A stretch of 64,000 nucleotides of DNA. Source: Streptomyces sp. 6-11-2. Its GTDB lineage: Bacteria; Actinomycetota; Actinomycetes; Streptomycetales; Streptomycetaceae. Of the stretch, positions 35,302-43,286 are shown in pieces. A model generated the notes under the pieces. That model saw nothing but the letters and a program-made list of their open reading frames with translations. It made no database searches and had not been told where the DNA came from. The position numbers and the translations under genes were made by a program. Numbering within the stretch: position 1 is the first letter of the stretch; the number at the start of each line of letters is the position of its first letter. The stretch lies in the NCBI RefSeq assembly GCF_006540305.1, contig NZ_BJOR01000001.1:4960001-5024000 (forward strand). Direction: 5' to 3'.

Positions 35302-35409
35302 AGGCAACGTTTGCCCCGTCGCGACGCCCGGCACGCTCCCCCCGGCTCTTCGAGCAGGGGTCCCCGGAGCACGCACCGGACGCCGCTCCTTCACGGGCAA
35401 ACGTTGCCT
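35302..35409. repeat. 108-bp imperfect palindrome
   Basis: A perfect 15-bp inverted repeat (AGGCAACGTTTGCCC at 35302-35316, complement at 35395-35409) encloses imperfectly complementary arms that meet near 35355. It resembles a small palindromic mobile element or REP-like sequence. It lies between converging genes. Confidence 0.6.
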
Positions 35410-35421
35410 GCCGCGGCACTG

Positions 35422-35470
35422 GGGGTCTTTCGTTCGGGATCAGCCCGGCACGGTCCGAACGAGAGACCCC
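35422..35470. terminator. Bidirectional terminator
   Basis: A 16-bp stem with one G-U pair, GGGGTCTTTCGTTCGG against CCGAACGAGAGACCCC, lies between the converging HAD and TlpA-like genes, 26 nt from the latter's stop. Confidence 0.75.
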
Positions 35471-35496
35471 AGGTGCGCTGTTCCGGCCGCGTGCCC

Positions 35497-36078
35497 TCAG
35501 GAAGGGTGCCCCGTGGCGGCCAGCAGCGGGGCGATGACCTTCTCGATCTGAGGCTCCGTCACCGGTCCCGTGCGAGTGGCCGCCACCTTTCCCGCCGGGT
35601 CGATGACGATCGTGAACGGGAGCGTCTGCGTGTTCACCAGGCCGTGCGGCAGCCTCAGGGCCTGCTTGCCCGCCGGATCGTGCAGGGACGGGTAGCCCGG
35701 ACGGAACTCCCTCTGGAAGGCGAGTCCGTCGGCTCGGCTGCCGTCGTTGTCGAGCCCCAGTACCTGGACGCCGCGGCCGCCCCACTTCTCCTGGATCCTC
35801 TTCAACTCGGGCGCCTCCGCCCGGCAGGGACCGCACCAGGAGGCCCAGGCATTGACCAGCACGACCTTGCCTCGGTAGTCGGACAGGTGGATCTCGTCGC
35901 CCTCCAGCGAGGTGCCGGAGAAGTCGGGAGCGGCGGGGCGCTCGCCCTCCTTCGGAGTCCTGGTGAGTTGCTCCCCTGGTGTGGTGTCGCCGATCGGGTC
36001 CGGGGTCGAGCAGCCGACGAGGATCGCACAGGTGGCGACGACCACCACGGCCGCGTACGGGCGTCGGGTCGTCGTCAT
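35497..36078 (-). CDS. TlpA/ResA-like thioredoxin-fold lipoprotein
   Basis: A 193-aa exported thiol-disulfide protein. The signal peptide ends in the lipobox AILVGC (Cys23). The AhpC/TSA-thioredoxin domain has the active site WCGPC (Cys82, Cys85) after VVLVNAWAS and the cis-Pro region TQTLPFTIVID. It probably reduces or exchanges disulfides outside the membrane, for example in cytochrome c maturation or copper handling. Its ATG overlaps the stop of the upstream membrane-protein gene by 4 bp (ATGA), so translation is coupled. The N-terminal extension of the open frame belongs to that other gene. Confidence 0.92.
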   Translation of the reverse strand: MTTTRRPYAAVVVVATCAILVGCSTPDPIGDTTPGEQLTRTPKEGERPAAPDFSGTSLEGDEIHLSDYRGKVVLVNAWASWCGPCRAEAPELKRIQEKWGGRGVQVLGLDNDGSRADGLAFQREFRPGYPSLHDPAGKQALRLPHGLVNTQTLPFTIVIDPAGKVAATRTGPVTEPQIEKVIAPLLAATGHPS

Positions 36079-36581
36079 CGCCCGGTCGCGTCCCGCTGGT
36101 CGTCCCCGTGGTCCATGTGGTTCTTGTGGCCGCTGTGCGTCCCGTTCCGTCCGGCCCGGCTGAGAACGACCTCCAGGTGCCCCGTCCGCCACACGCACAG
36201 CAGCCACGCCGCGGGGAGTTGCAGCGTGAACAGCGCGTAGACCGCCATCATGGACGCGGTGTCCGCAGGGGCGTCGTCGCCGGCGGCCCACGCCGACAGC
36301 CCCGAGCAGGCCAGCAGCATCACCAGGTAGACGAACCCGTCGACCAGGACCACGCGCCAGCGCGGCAGCGCGGCCAGCAGACCCCTGGCCAGAGTCAGGG
36401 ACGCGGTGGCAGCCACGACGAAGACCGCATTCCACGGGTCCCTCACCCAAAGGGAGGCCCACCCCCCGAGGCCGCTGCCGGAAGCGGCCGTCCACGCCAG
36501 GTCCACGGCCGCCCCGGTCAGCCAGGACAGGGCTACGACGGTGAGCGCGTAGGACACGGCGCTGCGCCAGGTGACAGTCAC
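36075..36581 (-). CDS. Four-TM membrane protein coupled to the TlpA-like gene
   Basis: A 168-aa protein with about four hydrophobic segments (AVSYALTVVALSWLTGAAVDLAW, AVFVVAATASLTLARGLLAAL, VVLVDGFVYLVMLLACSGLSAW, MMAVYALFTLQLPAAWLLCVW) and a His/Asp-rich cytosolic tail (GTHSGHKNHMDHGDDQRD) that could bind metal. GTG 36581 is chosen for the AAGGGGGA upstream. No family is recognised. The ATGA overlap with the thioredoxin-like lipoprotein suggests a joint redox or metal-related role; this is inference from context. Confidence 0.75.
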   Translation of the reverse strand: MTVTWRSAVSYALTVVALSWLTGAAVDLAWTAASGSGLGGWASLWVRDPWNAVFVVAATASLTLARGLLAALPRWRVVLVDGFVYLVMLLACSGLSAWAAGDDAPADTASMMAVYALFTLQLPAAWLLCVWRTGHLEVVLSRAGRNGTHSGHKNHMDHGDDQRDATGR

Positions 36582-36597
36582 GTCATTCCCCCTTTGG

Positions 36598-36951
36598 TCA
36601 CGGGCCGCCCGCGCGGCGGCGGCCCGCTTCACCGATCATTGTCCTCCCCGTGCCCCGGCGACCGGGGCAGGGGCAGGGGCAGGGGCAGGGGCCCCGGTCA
36701 CGGGCCCCGGGGTCGGAGGCGGGGTCAGTAGCCGCGCGTGTTGTCGGCTCCGGCCCAGGCCGCGCCACCGTGCGCTCCGCGATCCCCAGCTCCCGGGCCA
36801 ACTCCCGATTGCCCAGGCCCGTTCCGAGCGGCAGAAGCACTTCCCGCTCTCGCCCGGTCAGGCTCTCCAGCCTCCACACCCCGCACCCCGGGTTGTGTCC
36901 CGTGCGCCGGTACGAACAGGCTGGATTCACCACATCGGACCGTTTGGTCAT
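36598..36951 (-). pseudogene. LuxR-type helix-turn-helix remnant
   Basis: An open frame of 117 codons contains SLTGREREVLLPLGTGLGNRELARELGIAERTVA, which is the first three helices of a LuxR/NarL DNA-binding domain. It then breaks off into low-complexity Arg/Pro/Cys sequence instead of the expected 'TVK.HV..IL..L' helix. No receiver or sensor domain precedes it. It is best read as the decayed end of a response regulator gene, with a GGGGCA tandem repeat in its downstream part. Confidence 0.6.
36664..36693. repeat. GGGGCA hexanucleotide repeat
   Basis: Four perfect GGGGCA units (36664-36687) and a partial fifth lie inside the LuxR remnant, coding for the spurious Pro-Cys repeat of that frame. 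Confidence 0.8.
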
Positions 36952-37312
36952 GGCGGCCCTCCCTGACCCGGCTTCTCCCAGTAGACCCCCGTGGCCTGGT
37001 TGCGGCCGGGACCGATCCCGACCTACCCATCGGTCACCTCGTGAGCACGCCATTACGAAGGCCCCAACCTTCCATTGGGCAAAGGGAGTTGCTCCTGGAA
37101 TGGGCCCCTTGTGGCGGTGCCTGAACAGCGGCGTTGACGGGCGGAGTGTCCAGTGTCACCACCCGACCGGCCGACCGCGTCCGCCGGGGCGAAGGCGCCG
37201 CAGATCACACGCCGTCACCTCGGCAGGCAGGTGTGACGTGTCAGCCCGGCAGCAGCCCGACCCAGCCGGATCGCCGGGTCGAGAATCACAGTCCGTCGAC
37301 CGCACCCCAGGC

Positions 37313-39106
37313 TCAGGGTGCCGTCGTCTCCGACTCCAGGCGGGCCCTCGTCGCCGGTCCGTAGACCCCGAGTTCGTCGTCGGTGATACCGCGGGACCAC
37401 TGGTACGCGCGCACGGACTTCTCCAGCCGGCGGCCGAAGACGCCGTCCGCCTTCCCCGGGTAGAGGAACAACTGGGCGAGCCGCGTCTGCAGTTCCGTCA
37501 CCTCCGAGCCCTGGTCGCCGCGGCGCAGTACCGGGGCGGGGGCCGCCGGGGCGCTGGCGCGCATCGTCGTCGCGGTCTGCGTCGGCCCGTCCGGCTCCGA
37601 CCCCGTGCCGGGAGCGTTCCCCTCCTGGGATCCGGACGGCGACGGCTCCGCCGTCCCCGTCCCCGACTCCGAGGCCGACGCGGACGGCGAGGCGTTCGCG
37701 CCGGGCGACGGCGGCTCGCTCGCCGTCGTCGGCGCCGACGACGCGTACGACGGCGCGGCGGCCGTCGGCGCGGATGCCGTGGGTGTCTCCACCCACACGT
37801 CCGGCACGCTCTCCCGCACCTGACGGGAGGCATGGTCCCGCTCCGGCGACTCGTAGGAGAACAGCCCGCTCGCGAACCCGGCCCCCGCCACGATCGTGGC
37901 CACGACCGCGCACGCGGCGAGTACGACGACGGGGCGGGTCCGCCGGCCGCCGCGGTGGCTGCCCGCCCGGCCCTTGGGGCTCTCGGTGCCGGCGGTCGGC
38001 TCCGGGGCGGTCGCCGGGTCCGCCTCCGTCGCCGGGTCGAACAGGCTCACGTCGGCCGCGCTCGGTGCGCCCGGTGGCGGTGCGAACAGGCCGGGTGGGG
38101 TGGTGCGGGTCGGCGGCTGCGCGGGGATGGCCCGCAGAGCCATCGTGGCCTCGGCGGGGGCGCCCTCTTGTGTCGTCGAGGGTTGGGTGGGGGCGCCCAG
38201 CTGTGTCGTCGACGGCTGGGTGGAGGTGTCCTGCTGTGACGGTGAGGACTCGGTGGGGATGCCCTGCTGCCCTGTCGGCGCATCAGCGGGTGCGGCCTGC
38301 CGTGCCGACACGGCCTCCGCTGGGATGGCCCGCAGGGCCATCGTGGCCTCCGCGGGGGAGGGGGGCCGTGGCTGCTCACCGGTGGCTCCGGCGGCCCCGG
38401 CGGTTCCAGGGGTGGCCCCAGCGGCTCCCGTGACTCCGGAAGCCCCGGTGGCTTGGGCGGCCCTGGCATCTCCGGTGGCTCCAGCAACCCGGGCGTCTCC
38501 GACGGATCCGGCGCCCCCGGTGGTCCTGGCGTCTCCAGTGACTCCGGCGGTTCCGGTGGCCCTACCGACCTCGGCGGGTCCAGCGGCCACAGCGGCTCCG
38601 GCGGCCCCGATCGCCCCGGAAGCCTCGGTGACTCCGGTGGCTCCAGAGCTCTGAGCGTCTCCGACGGGTCCAGCGACCCCAGCGACCCCGGTGGCCCCGG
38701 CGGCTCCTGGGACCCCAACGACCCCGGCGGCTCCAGCGACTCCCATCGCCTCAGCGACCCCGTCGGCCCCTGCGGCCGCGCCGCCCCCAGCCGGGGCGCC
38801 CCCCGGCATGGCGGTGCCCCCTGCCGGGGTGCTCCCCGCCAAGGTGCCCCCTGCCGGCGTGCTCCCCGCCGGGGTGCGTCCCGTCGGAACGCCCCCAGTC
38901 AGCGCGCCGCTCTCCGTCGGCGTCTCCCCGATGTCCACGTACGGCCGAATCCGCAGCGGATTGAAGTCCTCCGCTGCCGCGGCTTCGGCCGTTCGGGCGT
39001 CGCGGAGAGCGTCGGACGCCCGGCTTCCGCAGGCGCAGGACGGGGTGTTGTCCGTGCCCCGGGGCACCCCGCATTCGGGGCAGGCATGCCCCTTCCGCTC
39101 TTCCAC
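37313..39106 (-). CDS. Membrane protein with zinc ribbon, low-complexity region and peptidoglycan-binding domain
   Basis: A 597-aa protein. Residues 9-27 form a zinc ribbon (CPECG and CACG). Residues about 60-250 are an Ala/Gly/Thr/Val-rich low-complexity region of short GATG/GVAG units. It then has two copies of EATMALRAIPA, a Gln/Thr/Pro segment, a TM helix (PVVVLAACAVVATIVAGAGFASG), a Ser/Thr/Pro linker, and a C-terminal PG_binding_1 domain (LRRGDQGSEVTELQTRLAQLFLYPGKADGVFGRRLEKSVRAYQWSRGI...YGPATRARL). The PG-binding domain is therefore outside, and the ribbon and Thr-rich part inside. GTG 39106 follows GAGGGGA. It may sense or tether cell wall; the TMALR motifs could be kinase sites. Confidence 0.8.
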   Translation of the reverse strand: MEERKGHACPECGVPRGTDNTPSCACGSRASDALRDARTAEAAAAEDFNPLRIRPYVDIGETPTESGALTGGVPTGRTPAGSTPAGGTLAGSTPAGGTAMPGGAPAGGGAAAGADGVAEAMGVAGAAGVVGVPGAAGATGVAGVAGPVGDAQSSGATGVTEASGAIGAAGAAVAAGPAEVGRATGTAGVTGDARTTGGAGSVGDARVAGATGDARAAQATGASGVTGAAGATPGTAGAAGATGEQPRPPSPAEATMALRAIPAEAVSARQAAPADAPTGQQGIPTESSPSQQDTSTQPSTTQLGAPTQPSTTQEGAPAEATMALRAIPAQPPTRTTPPGLFAPPPGAPSAADVSLFDPATEADPATAPEPTAGTESPKGRAGSHRGGRRTRPVVVLAACAVVATIVAGAGFASGLFSYESPERDHASRQVRESVPDVWVETPTASAPTAAAPSYASSAPTTASEPPSPGANASPSASASESGTGTAEPSPSGSQEGNAPGTGSEPDGPTQTATTMRASAPAAPAPVLRRGDQGSEVTELQTRLAQLFLYPGKADGVFGRRLEKSVRAYQWSRGITDDELGVYGPATRARLESETTAP

Positions 39107-39268
39107 GCGTCGGTCCCCTCCCGTGCGAACTCCAAGGATTATGCAGATCGTCCACACACCTTCTCCCCGAAGGGCCCCCGGAATGGCGGCTTCCGGCAGG
39201 ACTCAACAGGCCATAACAGGACACTCCGATGACGATGGAAGATGTCACGAGAGCGTCGGGAGGACTCC

Positions 39269-41473
39269 ATGGCCGGCGATGGGCACGGCAGGACCGGCAT
39301 GACGGGGACGACGGGCGACGTCCCCGACGGCGACCGGCCGTCGTCGGCCATGCCCGCGTCGCCGAATTCGCCGAAGTTGCCGCAGTCGCCGCCGCCCCCA
39401 CAAGCCCCCCAGCCCCCGCCCGGCGACCCCGCGGCCCCGCCCGAGCAGGTGTCGGGCAACGTCCTCGTCTCGATCGGCGCGCTGCTCCTCGGCATGCTCC
39501 TGGCCGCGCTCGACCAGACCATCGTGTCGACCGCGCTGCCCACCATCGTCAGCGACCTCGGCGGCCTGGAGCATCTGTCCTGGGTGGTCACGGCGTATCT
39601 GCTGGCGTCGACCGCCGCGACTCCGCTGTGGGGCAAGCTCGGTGACCAGTACGGGCGCAAGAAGCTCTTCCAGGCCGCGATCGTGATCTTCCTGATCGGT
39701 TCCGCGCTGTGCGGCATGGCGCGGAACATGCCCGAGCTGATCGGGTTCCGGGCCTTGCAGGGCCTGGGCGGCGGCGGGCTGATCGTGCTGTCGATGGCGA
39801 TCGTCGGCGATGTCGTCTCACCCCGCGAACGGGGCCGCTACCAGGGCCTGTTCGGTGCGGTGTTCGGCACGACCAGTGTGCTCGGGCCGCTGCTCGGCGG
39901 GCTGTTCACCCAGCACCTGAGCTGGCGCTGGGTGTTCTACGTCAACCTGCCCGTCGGCATGGTCGCCCTCGCCGTGATCGCGGCCGCCCTGCGCATCCCG
40001 CACCGGTCGCAGCGGCACGTCATCGACTACCGCGGCACCTTCCTCATCGCCTCGGTCGCCACCTGCCTGGTGCTGGTCGCCTCGCTCGGCGGCACCACCT
40101 GGGGCTGGGGTTCGCCGCAGATCATCGGACTGGCGGTGGTGGGCGTCGCACTCGTCCTCGCGTTCCTGGCCGTGGAGGGGAGGGCGGCCGAGCCGGTGCT
40201 GCCGCTCAAGCTGTTCCGCATCCGCACGTTCTCCCTCTCCGCGGTCATCAGCTTCATCGTCGGCTTCGCCATGTTCGGCGCGATGACCTACCTGCCGACG
40301 TTCCTCCAGGTCGTGCGGGGCATCTCGCCGACGCTGTCCGGTGTGCACATGCTCCCCATGGTGGTGGGCATGCTGTCGGCCTCCACCGGTTCCGGGCAGA
40401 TCGTCAGCCGCACCGGCCGCTGGAAGGTGTTCCCCGTCGTGGGCACCGCCGTCACCGCGATCGGCCTGCTCCTGCTGCACCAGCTCGACGAGCACAGTTC
40501 GACGGCCGTGATGAGTGCCTGCTTCTTCGTCTTCGGCGTGGGCCTCGGTCTGGTCATGCAGGTGCTCGTCCTCATCGTGCAGAACGCCGTCAGCTACGAG
40601 GACCTCGGCGTCGCCACCTCCGGCGCCACCTTCTTCCGCTCCATCGGTGCCTCCTTCGGCGTGGCCATCTTCGGCACGGTCTTCGCCAGTCGGCTCGGCG
40701 AGAAACTGACCGCCGCCTTCACCGGCGTGCCGCTGCCGCCGGGGGGGTCGGCGAACGCCCTGGAGTCCGATCCGCGCGGCATCGCCGCCCTGCCGGCCAC
40801 GCTGCGTCCGGCGGCCCTGCACGCGTACGCGTCCGCGATCACCGACGTCTTCCTCTACGCCGCCCCGGTCGCCCTCCTCGGCTTCGTGCTGGCCTGGTTC
40901 CTGAAGGAGGACCGGCTGCGCGGCTCGGTCACGGCCCCCGATGTGACGGAGACGTACGCGACCAACCCGGTCGAGCGGTCCTCGTACGACGAGGTGTGCC
41001 GGGCGCTGTCCGTGCTGGGCACCCGCGAGGGGCGGCGCGAGGTCTACCGGGAGATCACCGTGCGGGCGGGCTACGACCTCGACCCCGCGGCGAGCTGGCT
41101 GCTGCTGCGGATGAAGAAGTACGGCTGGGTGGAGCCCGCCCTGCTGGCCGAGCGCACCACCATCCCACTGGGCGTGATCATCGGGGCCACCCGCCAGGTC
41201 GAGGAGCGGCATCTGGGTGAGCGTCGCGGCGTGGACCTCGTACTGACCGAGGGGGGCCTGGAGGCCGCCGAGCGTCTGGCGCACGCCCGGGAGGAGTCGC
41301 TCGCCGGGCTGCTCGGCGACTGGTGGGGGCCGGAACGGCCCACCGACCTGGTGCAGCTGGTGAAGGAGCTGACGGGCGAGTTGTGCGGGTCGGACCGGGA
41401 GCGGCCGGACCGGGAGCGCCCGGACCGGGAGTGGCCGCACGACGGCCGGATGCCGGCTCCCCGCCCGATGTGA
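39269..41473 (+). CDS. 14-TM MFS drug transporter fused to a C-terminal winged-helix domain
   Basis: A 734-aa protein. After a Pro-rich cytosolic N-terminus comes a DHA2 MFS core (ALDQTIVSTALPTIVSDLGG, motif A WGKLGDQYGRKKLFQAA, motif C LGPLLGGLFTQHLSWRWVFYVNLPVG). After the last TM, about residues 560-715 (SSYDEVCRALSVLGTREGRREVYREITVRAGYDLDPAASWLLLRMKKYGWV...EERHLGERRGVDLVLTEGGLEAAERL) resemble a MarR-like winged helix with dimerisation helices. The tail has RERPD repeats. A fusion of this kind is known in actinobacterial MDR pumps; whether it binds DNA while membrane-bound is open. ATG 39269 follows GGGAGG. Confidence 0.88.
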   Translation: MAGDGHGRTGMTGTTGDVPDGDRPSSAMPASPNSPKLPQSPPPPQAPQPPPGDPAAPPEQVSGNVLVSIGALLLGMLLAALDQTIVSTALPTIVSDLGGLEHLSWVVTAYLLASTAATPLWGKLGDQYGRKKLFQAAIVIFLIGSALCGMARNMPELIGFRALQGLGGGGLIVLSMAIVGDVVSPRERGRYQGLFGAVFGTTSVLGPLLGGLFTQHLSWRWVFYVNLPVGMVALAVIAAALRIPHRSQRHVIDYRGTFLIASVATCLVLVASLGGTTWGWGSPQIIGLAVVGVALVLAFLAVEGRAAEPVLPLKLFRIRTFSLSAVISFIVGFAMFGAMTYLPTFLQVVRGISPTLSGVHMLPMVVGMLSASTGSGQIVSRTGRWKVFPVVGTAVTAIGLLLLHQLDEHSSTAVMSACFFVFGVGLGLVMQVLVLIVQNAVSYEDLGVATSGATFFRSIGASFGVAIFGTVFASRLGEKLTAAFTGVPLPPGGSANALESDPRGIAALPATLRPAALHAYASAITDVFLYAAPVALLGFVLAWFLKEDRLRGSVTAPDVTETYATNPVERSSYDEVCRALSVLGTREGRREVYREITVRAGYDLDPAASWLLLRMKKYGWVEPALLAERTTIPLGVIIGATRQVEERHLGERRGVDLVLTEGGLEAAERLAHAREESLAGLLGDWWGPERPTDLVQLVKELTGELCGSDRERPDRERPDREWPHDGRMPAPRPM

Positions 41474-41477
41474 GTCG

Positions 41478-41700
41478 GCGGCCGGTGACCGCCGGCCCCC
41501 TCCGGGGCCGGCAGCCACCGGCCGGGGGTTCTCGGCCGCCGGCCCGGGTGCTCAGTCACTCGGCCTGGGCGCGCGGTCACCGGCCGATGGCGGCAGCCAC
41601 CGGCCGAGGCTGGCGGCCACCGGCCGGGGGTTCTCGGCTGCCGGCCTGGGCGCACTGCCACCGGCCGAAGCCGGCTGCCACCGGCCGAAGCCGGTGGGGG
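41478..41700. repeat. GC-rich array of CACCGGCCG repeats
   Basis: Between the converging MFS and GNAT genes, CCACCGGCCG occurs five times and TCACCGGCCG once, within partly repeated 30-60 bp units (CACCGGCCGGGGGTTCTCGG occurs twice, GCCACCGGCCGAAGCCGG twice). No coding potential or single stable hairpin stands out. It probably arose by slippage. Confidence 0.7.
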
Positions 41701-41708
41701 ATGGAGGC

Positions 41709-42209
41709 TCAGCGCAGCGGTTTGCCGAACCAGTGCTCGGCGTACGGGTCGTCGTTGTGTCGTCCGTTCTCCGTGTAGCCGAGCCGGGCGTACAGGGCGC
41801 GGGCCTCCACGAGGTCGCTGCGGGTGTCCAGGATCATCCGCCGGGCGCCGAGCACGCGGGCGGCGTCCTCGGCCGCGGCGACCAGGAGGGCGGCGCCGCC
41901 CCTGCCCCGCATCTCCTCGCGCAGGAACACCCGGGTGAGTTCGGCTCGTTCCGCGTCCAGCAGTCGTACGCCCGCGGTGCCGGCCGGGGTGCCGTCGTAC
42001 CGGGCGATGAGCAACTGCCCGGTGGGTGGGGCGAGTTCGGCGCCCGCGTTGGCGGCGATCTCCCGCTCCAGCTCGGCGGGATCCGTGCGGCGCCCCTCGT
42101 GCAGCAGGTACCAGCGGTCGCTGACCTCCGTGTAGTACGCGCGCCACAGTGCCGCGGCCGCGGGGGAGTTGACGGGCTCGGGGGCGATGGTCCAGGTCAC
42201 GACCGACAT
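41709..42209 (-). CDS. GNAT family N-acetyltransferase
   Basis: A 166-aa acetyltransferase. The acetyl-CoA loop is EMRGRGGAALLVAAAEDAAR following LTRVFLREEMRG (beta4-alpha3, about residues 90-112). The motif B region is ILDTRSDLVEARALYARLGYTE, and the C-terminus DDPYAEHWFGKPL is typical of GNATs annotated in streptomycetes. Substrate unknown. It stands alone, 97 bp upstream of the DUF1992 gene on the same strand. Confidence 0.88.
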   Translation of the reverse strand: MSVVTWTIAPEPVNSPAAAALWRAYYTEVSDRWYLLHEGRRTDPAELEREIAANAGAELAPPTGQLLIARYDGTPAGTAGVRLLDAERAELTRVFLREEMRGRGGAALLVAAAEDAARVLGARRMILDTRSDLVEARALYARLGYTENGRHNDDPYAEHWFGKPLR

Positions 42210-42306
42210 TGTGGGGACGCGGAGGGCGACGGGCGCAACCCGTTAAAGCGACTGCCGGACGTCCCGCGGGTCCACGGGACCGGGAGGCCTGCTCGGACGC
42301 CAGGAC

Positions 42307-42711
42307 CTACCCGGCCGTCTCCCGCCGCCTCCGCCACTCCTGGACGACCTCCTCGACGTCGTACCGCTTCAGGCCGAGCGGTGGGCCCGGCGGCGGCTTC
42401 AGCATCATGTCGAGGATCTTGGTGTTGATGTCCGCGATGACGGCGCGGACGATCCGTTCCGAGGGGGCCGCGAGGGCCGCCGCGAGCGCGTCCTCGGCGT
42501 GCTTGCGCAGTGCGAGCGACGGCGGCAGGTAGGACAGGCCCTCACGGGCCATCTTCCGTTTGACCCACCACAGCTCGTCGTACGTCATGTCGTCCGGCAG
42601 CGGCTTTCCCGCGCCCGGCAGGCGGTCGAACTCTCCGCGTCCCTGCGCGTCGCGGATCTGCTTGTCGACCCAGGAGCCGAACGCGACACCAGGTGGCTTT
42701 CGCTCGGTCAT
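42307..42711 (-). CDS. DUF1992 (DnaJ-homologue subfamily C member 28-like) protein
   Basis: A 134-aa protein matching DUF1992 along its whole length: GVAFGSWVDKQIRDAQGRGEFDRLPGAGKPLPDD..YDELWWVKRKMAREGLSYLPPSLALRK. It ends with an amphipathic helix (RYDVEEVVQEWRRRRE). Members occur alone in bacteria and as a domain in eukaryotic DNAJC28; no biochemical role is firm. ATG 42711 (MTERKPPGVAFG) is the only reasonable start. Confidence 0.92.
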   Translation of the reverse strand: MTERKPPGVAFGSWVDKQIRDAQGRGEFDRLPGAGKPLPDDMTYDELWWVKRKMAREGLSYLPPSLALRKHAEDALAAALAAPSERIVRAVIADINTKILDMMLKPPPGPPLGLKRYDVEEVVQEWRRRRETAG

Positions 42712-42811
42712 GGGTCCATTGTGCCGGACACGGCAGGGCCGGGCGTTTTATCATGCGGCGGCGGCCAGGCAATCCGGCCACCGCGCGAAGGACGTCTCAG
42801 GGGGAACCCAC

Positions 42812-43204
42812 GTGCTCGAACTGACCATGGCCTCCGTCTCCGGGACGGACGCGGGCGCCACGGCCGGGATGCTCATGGCCGACGCTCCCAGCGAGCCGGG
42901 TGCCGCGCTGCGGGTGGGCCGGGACCCGGCCGTGTGCCGCCTGGTGACGCCCGACGACTGGCTGTTCGTATCCCGGGTCCACCTGGACTTCCAGTGCGCG
43001 GCCGACGGCACCTGGCAGGTCACCTGGCTGCGCGGCTCCCAGCCGGAGCCGTCGTCCGAGGTCCGGCTGACCACGGGTGAGTACGTTCAGCCGCTCGCCT
43101 ACGGCGGGACCGTCGCGCTGCCCCGGGGCGGATCCGGCGAGATCGTGGTGCAGGACCGTACGAGTCCGCGCAGCGTCAACGTCGGGTTCTTCCACGAGGC
43201 ATGA
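42812..43204 (+). CDS. FHA-domain-like protein
   Basis: A 130-aa protein started at GTG 42812, behind CAGGGGGA. It reads as a stand-alone forkhead-associated fold: ALRVGRDPAVCRLVTPDDWLFVSRVHLDFQCAADGTWQVTWLRGSQP, with the GR and SRxHL motifs that contact phosphothreonine. Further beta strands follow (EVRLTTGEYVQPLAYGGTVALPRG), and the end is conserved-looking (VNVGFFHEA). It may bind Ser/Thr-kinase-phosphorylated partners. No kinase gene is in the window. The FHA call is by motif only. Confidence 0.7.
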   Translation: MLELTMASVSGTDAGATAGMLMADAPSEPGAALRVGRDPAVCRLVTPDDWLFVSRVHLDFQCAADGTWQVTWLRGSQPEPSSEVRLTTGEYVQPLAYGGTVALPRGGSGEIVVQDRTSPRSVNVGFFHEA

Positions 43205-43286
43205 GCACCGCGCGGGTGCCGGACGGGCGGCCGGTCACTGCGGCCGGCCATTTCGGCCGCTCACTCCGCCCGGTCATTTCGGCCGC

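Noticed and set aside
35302..35409. LacI-family operator pair regulating the neighbouring genes
   Set aside because: Both flanking genes end here rather than begin, so an operator role is unlikely; kept as a repeat.
38390..38790. Periodic GGTGGCTCC/GGCGGTTCC-like units resembling a repeat array or collagen-like gene on the plus strand
   Set aside because: They are the DNA of the Ala/Gly/Thr-rich segment of the minus-strand protein at 37313-39106; units vary in sequence and length, so neither a CRISPR nor a separate gene is supported.
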